Source: CAVRXQ01 sp963725215 (GTDB lineage: Bacteria > Actinomycetota > Acidimicrobiia > Acidimicrobiales > Bog-793). From it: a stretch of 64,000 bases of DNA. The translations under genes were made by a program, and so were the position numbers. The DNA lies in NCBI GenBank assembly GCA_963725215.1, contig CAVRXQ010000003.1, forward strand, positions 62,001 to 126,000, read 5' to 3'. Position 1 is the stretch's first letter. Each line of letters opens with the position of its first letter. This document shows positions 49,957 through 58,310 of this stretch, one piece after another. A model generated the notes under the pieces. That model saw only the letters and a list, made by a program, of their open reading frames with translations. It did no database searches and was not told the origin of the DNA.

Positions 49957-52191
49957 TCACTCGTTGCGGGCGACCTCGGGTCCCGTGATCCGATTGAGGA
50001 GCGGGAACGTCGAGGCGATGATCGCGAGCGAAGCCGCGAGCCCGCCGACGATGGTTGCCCAGTACGCGCTCCCCGGGATGCTGAACGTAATGCCGACCTG
50101 GGAGTGGAGGTAGAGGGCGGCCGACACGAGGCCGACCGCGATCGACACTGCGGCGACGAGGAGGAGCGGCAGCGCACTCTCCAACGCGACCACGCGGTGC
50201 AGGAGCGCGGTCGAGACACCGGTGAGCCGAAGCAGGCTGAACGGGCGCTTGCGCTCGCCCAAGCCAGCGGCGATGTTCACGGCGAGGCTGCAGGCGGCGA
50301 TGATCAGGCTCGCCACGATGATCACGTCGGTCATGTCCTGGACCATTGCGAGGACGCGCGCGGTAGACGGATCGAGCGCCTCGACGGCCACCGGCGTTCC
50401 CTGGAAAGGAAAGGCCCGTTCGAGTGCGGTCCGCGCTCGTTCGAGCGAGCTGGTCGACCCGTCCGTGGCGACGACCACGGCGTCAACGGGAAGACGCGCG
50501 ACGTCGGCCAGCGACAGGCGCGCCGACGGCCAGACAGTCAAGGAAGCATGCGAATGGTGCCCAAGGAGGTTGGAAAGGAAGTAGCCGATGCTCACCACTG
50601 TCTCCCCCGGCGCGCACTTGCCAATCGCGGGCGTCCTCGCCAGCTGGTCGCACGCGACGACCCCGAAGCTGTTCCTCTGCCGAGCTTGGGATGGGCTCTC
50701 GTGAACCACCGTCACCGCGCGCACTCCCGGCGTAGTGCGGAGCTCGGCAAGCACCGGGCCTGTGACAGAAGGAACTTGGGCGGAGGGGGGACAGTTCGTC
50801 GTCGAGTAGCTGCAGAACAGATCGGCGAGGGTCTCTCTCCCGGCGCTTGTTCCCGAGGTGCTGTTGGCCGCGGTGATCGAGCTGAGCGCACCGATCACTG
50901 CGCTCGTGACGAAGAGGGCGATCACGAGCCCACTGATGAACCGAAAGGCCGCCTTGGGGTTGTCGAGCAGCCGACGGCCGGCGATGAGTGTGGCAGGGCG
51001 ACTCGCCCGCTTCGCCATCAGTCGAGCGCCCGCGGTCGTGAGCCACGGTCCAGCGAGAACCAGCCCCACGACAAGGAGCACGAAGCCCACGAGCAGCTCA
51101 AGAAGCTGGCCGCCGACGGCGCCCGGCTTGCCAGCAGCATCGAAGTACGCGAGCACGGCAATGCCGGCGAGTAGCGGGATGATCCGCACGATCCGCGGTG
51201 GGCGGGACGAGACTCGGCGATTCACGCCGAGCGGCGATATCTGGACCCTCCGCAGCGCGAGGCGCGCGGACACGACCGCGGCGACCGGGACGCCGACGAC
51301 GGCGAGCACGATGTCGATCCAGTGCAGCGAGAGGTCGCCTTGCGAGAGGGGCGCTCCGGTGAACGGCACGTGGTAGAGCAGAGGTCGGAAGACGAAGAAG
51401 AGTGCGAAGCCGATTGCGACGCCCGTTACCGCCGCGACCACCGCCTCCACCGCGGAGACCACAGAAATCTGACGCGGCGTGGCGCCGACGAGCCGCATCG
51501 CGGCGAAGCGCTCCTCGCGCCGCGCGGCCGACAGCCGGCTCGCGGTCGCGATCAAGATCAGCACCGGCAGCAAGAGCGCGACGGCTCCGCCGGCCAGGAT
51601 GAACTGCAGAACGGGGCCGCTCCCGATGGTGTTCTGGCAGGCGTAGCAGTTCGCCGGCGTGCGTTGGATGGCTCCGACCTGAACCGCACCAGGTGCCTGT
51701 GAGAGCTGGCGTGCGGTTTGGCCGATGACGATGATCAGCGAGTTCGGGGACGGCAGCGCCGCTGCCCCGATGGTCCCGATCTGTCGGCCAGGAAACCGGT
51801 CGCGCAGCTCGTTCGCCGGTTCGGACCTAAGAAGGGTCGAGAGGGCAGGCGAGGCGTAGTACTCACCCGGCCCGGGCAGGTGGGAAAGCCCCGGCGGGAC
51901 CGGAGCGTTCGGCGCGGCAGCGGCAACGTCGATCCGGTCGATCGCCTGGTTGCCGAACTGGTCGGTGCTCGACAGCCACCACATCCGGTCGGACGCCGAG
52001 ATCGCGCGTGACGCTTGCGCCGAGGTGTCGAGCCACGCACCGCGGTCGGTCTGGGCGTGCAGCCCGTTGACCCCGGCCAGGGCGGCGAGCAACAGGCCGA
52101 CGCCGAGGGCGACCGCTGCCGCGGTGACGAGGACGCGCAGCGCAGCTTCGCGACCGCTGCCCAACGTGAGGCGCAGGCCGAGTCGGATCAT
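49957..52191 (-). CDS. FtsX-like/MacB-type ABC permease
   Basis: This 744-residue membrane protein has two FtsX repeats. The N-terminal helix (VLVTAAAVALGVGLLLAAL) is followed by a large extracytoplasmic region. Helices around 220-350 and 380-420, a second periplasmic part, and final helices (residues about 615-735) follow. RREERFAAMRLVGATPRQI is the FtsX-like coupling region. It forms an ABC exporter or mechanotransmission unit with the ATPase just upstream. ATG 52191 overlaps the ATPase stop (ATGA). The open frame to 52503 is antisense to the ATPase. Confidence 0.9.
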   Translation of the reverse strand: MIRLGLRLTLGSGREAALRVLVTAAAVALGVGLLLAALAGVNGLHAQTDRGAWLDTSAQASRAISASDRMWWLSSTDQFGNQAIDRIDVAAAAPNAPVPPGLSHLPGPGEYYASPALSTLLRSEPANELRDRFPGRQIGTIGAAALPSPNSLIIVIGQTARQLSQAPGAVQVGAIQRTPANCYACQNTIGSGPVLQFILAGGAVALLLPVLILIATASRLSAARREERFAAMRLVGATPRQISVVSAVEAVVAAVTGVAIGFALFFVFRPLLYHVPFTGAPLSQGDLSLHWIDIVLAVVGVPVAAVVSARLALRRVQISPLGVNRRVSSRPPRIVRIIPLLAGIAVLAYFDAAGKPGAVGGQLLELLVGFVLLVVGLVLAGPWLTTAGARLMAKRASRPATLIAGRRLLDNPKAAFRFISGLVIALFVTSAVIGALSSITAANSTSGTSAGRETLADLFCSYSTTNCPPSAQVPSVTGPVLAELRTTPGVRAVTVVHESPSQARQRNSFGVVACDQLARTPAIGKCAPGETVVSIGYFLSNLLGHHSHASLTVWPSARLSLADVARLPVDAVVVATDGSTSSLERARTALERAFPFQGTPVAVEALDPSTARVLAMVQDMTDVIIVASLIIAACSLAVNIAAGLGERKRPFSLLRLTGVSTALLHRVVALESALPLLLVAAVSIAVGLVSAALYLHSQVGITFSIPGSAYWATIVGGLAASLAIIASTFPLLNRITGPEVARNE

Positions 52192-52904
52192 CCTGGCACC
52201 GCGGCGTTCGTGGTCACCCTGCCGTCGCGAACAATCACTTCGCGATCGGCGTAAGCGGCGACGCGGGGTTCGTGGGTGACGAGGATCACCGTTGATCCCC
52301 GCTCGCGCGCGGCGCGCGTCAACATTCCCATGACCAGCTCCCCGTTGAGCGAGTCGAGTGACCCGGTCGGTTCGTCGGCGAAGAGCACGTCGGGATGGGC
52401 GACGAGACCGCGCGCCAGGGCGACGCGCTGCGACTGGCCGCCGGACATCTCGCCGGTTCGGTGGCGTTCCATCCCTTCGAGGTCGAGCTGTTCGAACCAG
52501 CACCCCGCTTCACGGAGGGCCTCGTCGCGGCGCGTGCCACCGAGCAACAGCGGCAGCGCGACGTTCTCCTCGGCGGTGAGCTCCGGCACGAGCTGGCCGA
52601 ACTGGAAGACGAAGCCGAAACGCTCTCGACGGAGGCGGCTTCGCTGCTCCTCGCGCATCCTGTCGAGGCGCTGACCGTCGAAGGAGACCTCACCGAACTG
52701 TGGGACGAGGATGCCCGCAAGGCAGTGGAGCAGGGTCGACTTGCCAGAACCGCTCGGGCCCATCACGGCCACGATCTCGCCACGCTTCACGGCGAGACTC
52801 GCTCCGCGAAGCGCCGGCGTTTCACCGAAGGAGAGCACGAGGTCTCGCGCCTCGATGATCACGCCTCCGACCTGGACCGCGCAGGAATCGTTCGACCCGT
52901 TCAT
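52188..52904 (-). CDS. ABC transporter ATP-binding protein (LolD/MacB-type)
   Basis: This 238-residue ATPase has Walker A GPSGSGKST, signature MSGGQSQR and Walker B VLFADEPTGSLD. The D-loop and switch His are also normal (TLVTHEP-type). It is the partner of the FtsX-like permease, to which it is coupled by a four-base overlap. Its start overlaps the PadR stop in the same way, so the three genes are one operon. Confidence 0.93.
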   Translation of the reverse strand: MNGSNDSCAVQVGGVIIEARDLVLSFGETPALRGASLAVKRGEIVAVMGPSGSGKSTLLHCLAGILVPQFGEVSFDGQRLDRMREEQRSRLRRERFGFVFQFGQLVPELTAEENVALPLLLGGTRRDEALREAGCWFEQLDLEGMERHRTGEMSGGQSQRVALARGLVAHPDVLFADEPTGSLDSLNGELVMGMLTRAARERGSTVILVTHEPRVAAYADREVIVRDGRVTTNAAVPG

Positions 52905-53425
52905 GACGCCACCTCTTCTGCTAGTACCGCGAGTCGCGCTTCTGTGAGGTCGATCCAGCGCAGGTCGGCCTCCAAGTGGAAGAGGCCGTGATCGGCAAGT
53001 AGCGCGTCAACGAGGTTGCCTTGCTGCTTGAGCTCGGTGAGCTCGCGCATCCGAGCGAGGTGCGCAGCACGTTGGACGTCGAGGTACTCCTCCGCGGGGC
53101 GGCCGAGCATGAGCGAGAGCACGACCTTCACGAAGAGGTCACTCTGGAGGTAGGGCTCGGGCGGGATCGGCTCGCCGAGCCACGCCTCGACCTCGTATTT
53201 CCCGGTCTCAGTGATCGTGTAGCGCTTGCGATCGGGGCCCGCTCCGGGCTCCGCCACCCCAGCGATCGCCTTTCCGTCCCTCGCGAGACGGGCGAGGGTT
53301 GCGTACACCTGGCCGAAGGGCAGTGGCCGCCCCGGGCTCAGGTAGGTGTCGTAGTCGCGCTTCAGGTCGTAGCCGTGGCTCGGCTCACGCTCGAGAAGCC
53401 CGAGGAGGGCCATAGGAACACTCAT
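52901..53425 (-). CDS. PadR-family transcriptional regulator
   Basis: This 174-residue protein has the PadR winged helix at its N-terminus (MALLGLLEREPSHGYDLKR, then PFGQVYATLARLARDG, DRKRYTITETG). The C-terminal helical part dimerises (VQRAAHLARMRELTELK). It leads the ABC ATPase and permease, which it probably represses until a compound is sensed, as with PadR-controlled efflux cassettes. ATG 53425 sits seven bases after a -10 box, a leaderless arrangement. Confidence 0.92.
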   Translation of the reverse strand: MSVPMALLGLLEREPSHGYDLKRDYDTYLSPGRPLPFGQVYATLARLARDGKAIAGVAEPGAGPDRKRYTITETGKYEVEAWLGEPIPPEPYLQSDLFVKVVLSLMLGRPAEEYLDVQRAAHLARMRELTELKQQGNLVDALLADHGLFHLEADLRWIDLTEARLAVLAEEVAS

Positions 53426-53432
53426 ACCTGCG

Positions 53433-53462
53433 AGAATACTCTTAGCGTATACGTGCGGTCAA
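53433..53462 (-). promoter_or_regulatory. Promoter of the PadR/ABC operon
   Basis: On the minus strand TTGACC (53462-53457) and TATTCT (53438-53433) are separated by 18 bases. The expected transcript begins at or next to ATG 53425. The spacer and -10 region hold GTATAC and AGAGTATTC, AT-rich for this genome, a likely PadR binding area. Confidence 0.6.
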
Positions 53463-53965
53463 TAGCTTCCGCCCGACTGTAGGCCGAAGTTGCGAGTGTC
53501 GGAGTCGCGTCGCTCGCGCTGGCACTGTCTGCCTCGGGCGTGCTGCCCGATGGCGCCGATCCTCTGAGCTGAGCGCCCTCGACGCGCCGATCCCCCGGCG
53601 GCGCGCGTGAGCTGGTCTGAACCAGCTCGGATTCGGTGGAGGTTCGTCCGCTTCGATTCTCAGGCGAAAGTGTGGGCCGTGACGTCGACGGGGGTTCTTC
53701 GGTCGATGTTCGGCGACCGTCTCCGTCGCAGGTCCGTCGCGGCTCGCACGATGCCAGGCCGCGGGTCAAGGGCAGGTGTCACATCTGTGACTGTGTTGTG
53801 ACGTTCTGTTTCGTAGAACTGCTCTCAGCACGCTTCGACGGTGGAGAAGAGCCGAGGTGCCGTGCGCACCGAGCGCTGCTTTGGTGGTCGGAGTCTCGTG
53901 TGTCAGGCAGCAACCCCGCCTCGCGGAAGGCCAGCGCAATCTCGTAACCGGCGGCCGAGGTTCGG
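53463..53965. other. Intergenic stretch without a recognised gene
   Basis: About 500 bases between padR and the MOSC gene. Several short overlapping frames exist on both strands, but none shows a ribosome-binding site, a domain or a hydrophobic or helical pattern I trust. It may hold remnants of lost genes. Confidence 0.4.
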
Positions 53966-54742
53966 CTAGTGATCAGATAGCTCTGCCTCGACGACCGTGA
54001 CCTCGTCGCCACGACGAATCGTGCCGAGGGTGACCACCGATGACCAGACCCCGAAGGTGCCGTCGTGGCTCCTGGCGAGGGCGCGGTACACGTCGAGATC
54101 CCGATCTAGGCCCGGTTGTGGTCGGGTCACCATCGTGCAGCGCTCGCATGGTGCTTGGCCTTGGAGTTCAACTTCCCCAAGTCGAATGCGTTTGCCAGTC
54201 CACCCATCCTCCACCCACCCGACGGCGTCCCCCTCGATCACCACGTTGGGTCGGAACCGCCGCACATCCCACGTGCCTCCGGGATGAAGTTCGGCCCCCT
54301 GGCGCAGGCTTGAAGTGGTCAACAGCAGTAGCGGAAACGCATCAACGAAATGACCAGCAGGCATGGTGAACGTCAGCGCCTGGCTGGTGTCGTCCGCGGC
54401 GTCCTCGAAGTACTCAGCGACCCGGGAGCCCGAGCCGACAGCGGGTACCAGCCGCACCCGACGGCCTAGCCACTCCGAGAGAACTGTGTCCGTCTCGCTG
54501 TCAGGACCGGTGAGAACGCGACCATCGGGAAGCGTGATCTCCGCTTCGCCGCCGATCGTTAGCCGAGACGAAGCCAGCAGCAGCGGCGGCTCTCGCCGTC
54601 CGGTGAGGATATTCCCGGTTGTCTCATCGCGAATTCCCCATTCGCGATCGCCGATCGCGCCCGATGCCTCGACCACCATCTCGGTGAGCTGCTCGCCCCG
54701 CAGCGACTTGACTGGATGACGCCACAACTCGATGACCTGCAT
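53966..54742 (-). CDS. MOSC-domain protein
   Basis: This 258-residue protein has an N-terminal beta barrel (VIELWRHPVKSLRGEQL, the typical MOSC_N start) and the C-terminal MOSC core. That core includes GTWDVRRFRPNVVIEGD and the conserved Cys in GQAPCERCTMVTRPQPG. Such proteins handle sulfur or the molybdenum cofactor. A partner reductase domain is not seen next to it. Confidence 0.9.
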   Translation of the reverse strand: MQVIELWRHPVKSLRGEQLTEMVVEASGAIGDREWGIRDETTGNILTGRREPPLLLASSRLTIGGEAEITLPDGRVLTGPDSETDTVLSEWLGRRVRLVPAVGSGSRVAEYFEDAADDTSQALTFTMPAGHFVDAFPLLLLTTSSLRQGAELHPGGTWDVRRFRPNVVIEGDAVGWVEDGWTGKRIRLGEVELQGQAPCERCTMVTRPQPGLDRDLDVYRALARSHDGTFGVWSSVVTLGTIRRGDEVTVVEAELSDH

Positions 54743-54813
54743 GGCCGCCCCCCTTCAATCTCGACTCCTTTGGCGTGGCTCCGGGGCCCGTCACAACAGT
54801 GGACCTAAGAGGG

Positions 54814-54914
54814 TCACAGCTTGGCGTGCAGCCACTTCAGCCTCGCCTGAGGCCACTCCCGGCGGAACTGCAGCATGATCCCATCGGGGTTCGCCCGGAT
54901 CTGAGCGTTGGTTC
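54814..54914 (-). pseudogene. C-terminal fragment of a VOC (glyoxalase-like) protein
   Basis: A frame of about 33 residues ends at a TGA (54816-54814) and contains NPDGIMLQFRREWPQARL. DPDG-I-xLEF is the typical C-terminal strand of vicinal-oxygen-chelate proteins. No upstream part is recognisable, so this looks like the leftover of a deleted gene. It is short, so chance resemblance is possible. Confidence 0.3.
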
Positions 54915-55011
54915 ACGCACCCACGTGATTCGCACTGGGTGCAGTTGAAGCACACTCACAATTGTCAGTCTTGCGGGCGCGTTCAGGCCTTAAGGGGAGG
55001 CGAGATCTGTG

Positions 55012-55554
55012 ATGCGTTCTCTAGCCGGTTCATTGTTGTGGCGAGGACTACTCGCGGTCGTGGTCGGGATCATCGCGATCGCCTGGCCGGGTGTGACGAT
55101 CCTTGCAGTAGTGATCATCTTCGCCATTGCCGCGTTCGGCGCGTCGATAGGCCAGGCAGTTCGAGCGTTCTCGAGTAACGGATTCGGTCCCGTGATCGGC
55201 CATCTTCTCCTCTCCCTACTCGACGTAGCGGCGGGGCTGGTGGCAGTACTTTGGCCGGGGATTACCGCGTTTGCGCTCACGATTTGGATTGGCATTTGGG
55301 CGGTAGTGAGCGGCTTCGGAGAATTCGTGATGGCCTTTGCATATGGTGAGACCGGCGGTCAGCGCTTTCTGTTCGGATTGACCGGCCTCGTCACGATTGC
55401 CCTCGGAATCGTCTTGTTCGCGCGCCCCGATGTCGGCGCGGTTGCACTGGCCGAGGTCTTCGGGCTCTTCAGCCTGGCAACGGGTATCGCCAACCTCGTG
55501 CTAGCCGGACAAGCCCGCCACGAAGACAGGCCGCTTTCCCATATGGCGAGTTAA
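55012..55554 (+). CDS. HdeD-family membrane protein (DUF308)
   Basis: This protein has about 180 residues with six membrane helices in pairs: LLAVVVGIIAIAWPGVTILAVV, then LDVAAGLVAVLWPGITAFALTIWIGIWAVVSG, then LVTIALGIVLFARPDVGAVAL. The repeated (A/L)WPG-(V/I)T motif is the HdeD/DUF308 signature. In E. coli HdeD is linked to acid resistance at high cell density. GTG 55009 lies directly before ATG 55012, with GGGGAGG upstream. Confidence 0.88.
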   Translation: MRSLAGSLLWRGLLAVVVGIIAIAWPGVTILAVVIIFAIAAFGASIGQAVRAFSSNGFGPVIGHLLLSLLDVAAGLVAVLWPGITAFALTIWIGIWAVVSGFGEFVMAFAYGETGGQRFLFGLTGLVTIALGIVLFARPDVGAVALAEVFGLFSLATGIANLVLAGQARHEDRPLSHMAS

Positions 55555-55620
55555 GGAGGGGCCGCGCTGGGAGGCGGGGAAGGACACGTAGGTAGGCATG
55601 AGCCCGAAGTCAAAGCGCGG

Positions 55621-56733
55621 GTGAAGGACGACGGCACGCCCGCAAAAGGGGCCGTCGACAAGCGACCGGTAAGGCGCCTTGTCAAGCGGATTGTGGCGGC
55701 CGTTGTTTCGGGGGTCGCGATCTACATCCTGCTCCCCGCGCTCGTCAAGGTGTTCGCGGCCTGGCCACGATTTTCGTCTCTCGAGCCGGTTTGGCTCGTA
55801 GCCGCTGTCATCGCTGAAGGGGCGAGCTTCGCCTGCTCGATTGCCCTGCAACGGCTCGTCCTGAGGAGAAAAGAGTGGTTCCCCGTTGCCACCGCGAGCT
55901 TGGCGGGGAACGCGCTCACCAACACGCTCCCCGCCGGCGACGCCGCCGGGGCGGGGCTGCAGTTCCGAATGCTGGCCGCGGCGGGCATCGACGTCGACTC
56001 GGCCGCTGGAGGCCTGGCGGTTTCCTCGCTGCTCGGCGTAGGGGGGCTGCTCGCGCTCCCAATCTTCAGCCTTCCAGCCATCTTGGGTGGTTCTCAGGTA
56101 AGGCCGGGGCTTGTGCACGCTGCGCTGCTCGGTCTCGGCGGCTTTGTTCTGTTCGTGGTTGGCAGCGTCACCGTCCTCCTAACCGACAAGCCACTTGCAG
56201 TTGCGGCTCGCTTGATTCAGCGCCTCTGGAATGCGACGTTCGGGCATCGCGCCCGCGTTTCGGGAATCGACCGACGGGTGTTGCGCGAACGCGATTCGCT
56301 GCGGTCAACGTTGGGTCGGGACGGGTGGAAGGCGGTGCTCTTCGTCACTGGTCGGCTCGGATTCGATTACCTCTGCTTGCTAGGAGGGTTACGAGCCGCC
56401 GGCAGCGCTCCACGCCCCGGGCTCGTGTTGCTCGCGTATGCGGCCACTGGAATTGTCGCCCTCGTTCCCATTACTCCGGGCGGGCTTGGAATCGTTGAGG
56501 CGAGCCTCACCGGCATGCTCGTGCTCGCCGGCGTGAGCGGGGGGCGGGCAGTTCTGGCCACTCTCGCGTACCGACTCGCTTCTTACTGGCTGCCACTGCT
56601 CGCCGGCGCGATCTCTTACCTCCTCTTCCGGCGACGATATGGGCGCGGCCCACTCAAGGGTCCTGCCGGTCGCGGACGATTCGACGCGGGACCGGGCGGT
56701 GTCGCCGTCGATCCGAGGGTACCTCGGCCATGA
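55621..56733 (+). CDS. Flippase-like (UPF0104/LPG synthase TM-type) membrane protein
   Basis: This 370-residue protein has about eight membrane helices. It shows the glycosyltransferase-associated flippase-like (AglD/YbhN) pattern: NALTNTLPAGDAAGAGLQF, LGRDGWKAVLFVTGRLGFDYLCLLGGLRA and PITPGGLGIVEASLTGML. Such proteins may move lipid-linked molecules or anionic lipids. The start is GTG 55621, with no strong ribosome-binding sequence. The C-terminus has a Gly/Pro/Arg tail. Confidence 0.85.
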   Translation: MKDDGTPAKGAVDKRPVRRLVKRIVAAVVSGVAIYILLPALVKVFAAWPRFSSLEPVWLVAAVIAEGASFACSIALQRLVLRRKEWFPVATASLAGNALTNTLPAGDAAGAGLQFRMLAAAGIDVDSAAGGLAVSSLLGVGGLLALPIFSLPAILGGSQVRPGLVHAALLGLGGFVLFVVGSVTVLLTDKPLAVAARLIQRLWNATFGHRARVSGIDRRVLRERDSLRSTLGRDGWKAVLFVTGRLGFDYLCLLGGLRAAGSAPRPGLVLLAYAATGIVALVPITPGGLGIVEASLTGMLVLAGVSGGRAVLATLAYRLASYWLPLLAGAISYLLFRRRYGRGPLKGPAGRGRFDAGPGGVAVDPRVPRP

Positions 56734-56983
56734 TTCGGACAGTTCGCCGCCAGCGGGATCGCGAATCGATCGCGAAGCTGCCGCACACAGACGAGCAGCT
56801 TGAAACCTTGACGCCGAAGCCGAGTATCCGTGGTTCTCCGATGCGGGCCGCGGCCCTGCAGAGCCTCGCGAGCGTCCCGGTCGCGAGTGATTTGGATAAC
56901 AGCGACACGAACATGCGTGATGCCTACGACCTCTGGCTACCGCATCATCGTCTTCGTAGGAACATGTGACGAAGGGAAAATCA

Positions 56984-57637
56984 ATGCGCAAACCAGACAA
57001 TCTCATTGAATCCGACATTCGCGAGGAACTCGAGTGGGATCCGCTGCTCGACAGCAGCCGGATCGAGGTCCGTGCCAAGGAAGGCAAGGTGACCCTGAGC
57101 GGAGCTGTGAAGACCTTCTTTCAGCGCCGTGAAGCAGCAGAAGATGCGAAACGCGTGCACGGCGTGACCGCCCTCGACAACGAGCTTCTTGTGGGTCTCG
57201 TTGGTGCGGCCATCGCCGACGTCGAGGTCGAGGCGGAATGCAAGGTCGCCCTCGACGCAGACAAATTCGTTCCTCACGGTGCCGTGAAGGCAGAGGTGAC
57301 AGATGGCTGGGTCACCTTGCACGGCCAGGTGCGGCGGCATTTCCAGCTGCTTGCTGCTGAGCACGCCGTCAACCGGGTCGACGGGGTGGTCGGTCTTACG
57401 AACAAGATCGAGATCTCCGCAGACCCGATTCCGAGCGATGTCGCCGATCGCATCAACAAGGCGCTCGGTCGCAATGCCATCATCGACCGGTCGCTCATCA
57501 CGGTTTCCAACGTCGACCACACCATCTACTTGGATGGGAAGGCCAGTTCCTGGGCGGCCAAACAGGAGGCGGAGAACACTGCATGGTCGGCGCCAGGCGT
57601 GAATGACGTCGTCGATCGGCTCGTGATCGTTCCGTAA
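56984..57637 (+). CDS. BON-domain protein with three BON repeats
   Basis: This 217-residue protein has three BON domains of about 65 residues. The repeats begin IESDIREELEWDPLLDSSRIEV, AECKVALDADKFVPHGAVKAEV and INKALGRNAIIDRSLITV, each followed by the GxVxLxG strand. BON domains bind phospholipid or cell-envelope partners and are often stress-induced. It has no signal peptide, so it may act on the inner face. ATG 56984 has GAAGGGA upstream. A hairpin terminator follows the stop. Confidence 0.9.
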   Translation: MRKPDNLIESDIREELEWDPLLDSSRIEVRAKEGKVTLSGAVKTFFQRREAAEDAKRVHGVTALDNELLVGLVGAAIADVEVEAECKVALDADKFVPHGAVKAEVTDGWVTLHGQVRRHFQLLAAEHAVNRVDGVVGLTNKIEISADPIPSDVADRINKALGRNAIIDRSLITVSNVDHTIYLDGKASSWAAKQEAENTAWSAPGVNDVVDRLVIVP

Positions 57638-57655
57638 TCCCCCGATCCTTCCGAG

Positions 57656-57692
57656 GAGCCTCGGTCCGCGCGCGTTCCCGCGGACCGGGCTC
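57656..57692 (+). terminator. Hairpin terminator after the BON gene
   Basis: GAGCC-TC-GGTCCGCG pairs with CGCGGACC-G-GGCTC around the loop CGCGTTCC, and TCGTT follows. A GC-rich stem with a weak T-rich tail fits an intrinsic terminator of a high-GC genome. Confidence 0.55.
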
Positions 57693-57891
57693 TCGTTCGT
57701 CGTCCTCATCCAGTCGCTGGCAGCAATCGGATAGCGCCTGGTGGAACCGGATGCGGATTCATCTCTACGCGGATGCGTGATTCGCCCCAAAGGGTTCGCT
57801 CCGTAGAAAGGGCCTATAGGAAGGGAGGTCCGCGGATCGCCCCTTTGAACCGAGGACATGGCGCGCAATTGCGCTCGAGAAAGAGGAGTCC

Positions 57892-58290
57892 ATGTTCGCT
57901 ACAACCTTCGGAGTCGGTCAGGTTCTTTATTCGATCCTCTGGTTCTTTCTCTTCTTCGTAGAGGTCTGGCTAATGATCTCGGTCTTTATCGATATCTTTC
58001 GCAGCCACGACCTAAAGGGTTGGGCAAAGGCCCTATGGATCATCTTGGTGCTGGTGCTGCCGATAGTCGGCATCCTGGCGTACTTCATTGCCCGCGGTGA
58101 CAAGATGCGGGCACACCAGAATCAGGCTGTTACGGAGCAAGACAATGCCTTCCGCGACTACGTGCGAAACGTCGCCGGGACTCCTCCGAGCAAGGCTGAC
58201 GAACTAAGCCGGCTTGCCGCGCTCCGCGACCGCGGCGAGATCTCACAGGACGAATTTGACCGCCTCAAGGAGGAGGTCGTGAACCGCTAG
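57892..58290 (+). CDS. Small membrane protein with PLDc_N and SHOCT domains
   Basis: This 132-residue protein has an N-terminal PLDc_N-type pair of membrane helices (YSILWFFLFFVEVWLMISVFIDIF, GWAKALWIILVLVLPIVGILAYFIA) and a C-terminal SHOCT motif (LAALRDRGEISQDEFDRLK). The combination is common in actinobacteria next to stress genes; its biochemical role is unknown. AGAGGAG lies just before ATG 57892. Confidence 0.9.
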   Translation: MFATTFGVGQVLYSILWFFLFFVEVWLMISVFIDIFRSHDLKGWAKALWIILVLVLPIVGILAYFIARGDKMRAHQNQAVTEQDNAFRDYVRNVAGTPPSKADELSRLAALRDRGEISQDEFDRLKEEVVNR

Positions 58291-58310
58291 GGCGCGATGC
58301 AGACGGCTCA

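Noticed and set aside
52192..52503. N-terminal extension of the FtsX-like permease
   Set aside because: It is antisense to the ABC ATPase end and Arg-rich; ATG 52191 overlaps the ATPase stop as expected for an operon.
56730..56969. 79-residue plus-strand frame between the flippase-like and BON genes
   Set aside because: It shows no ribosome-binding site, domain or conserved pattern; left as intergenic.
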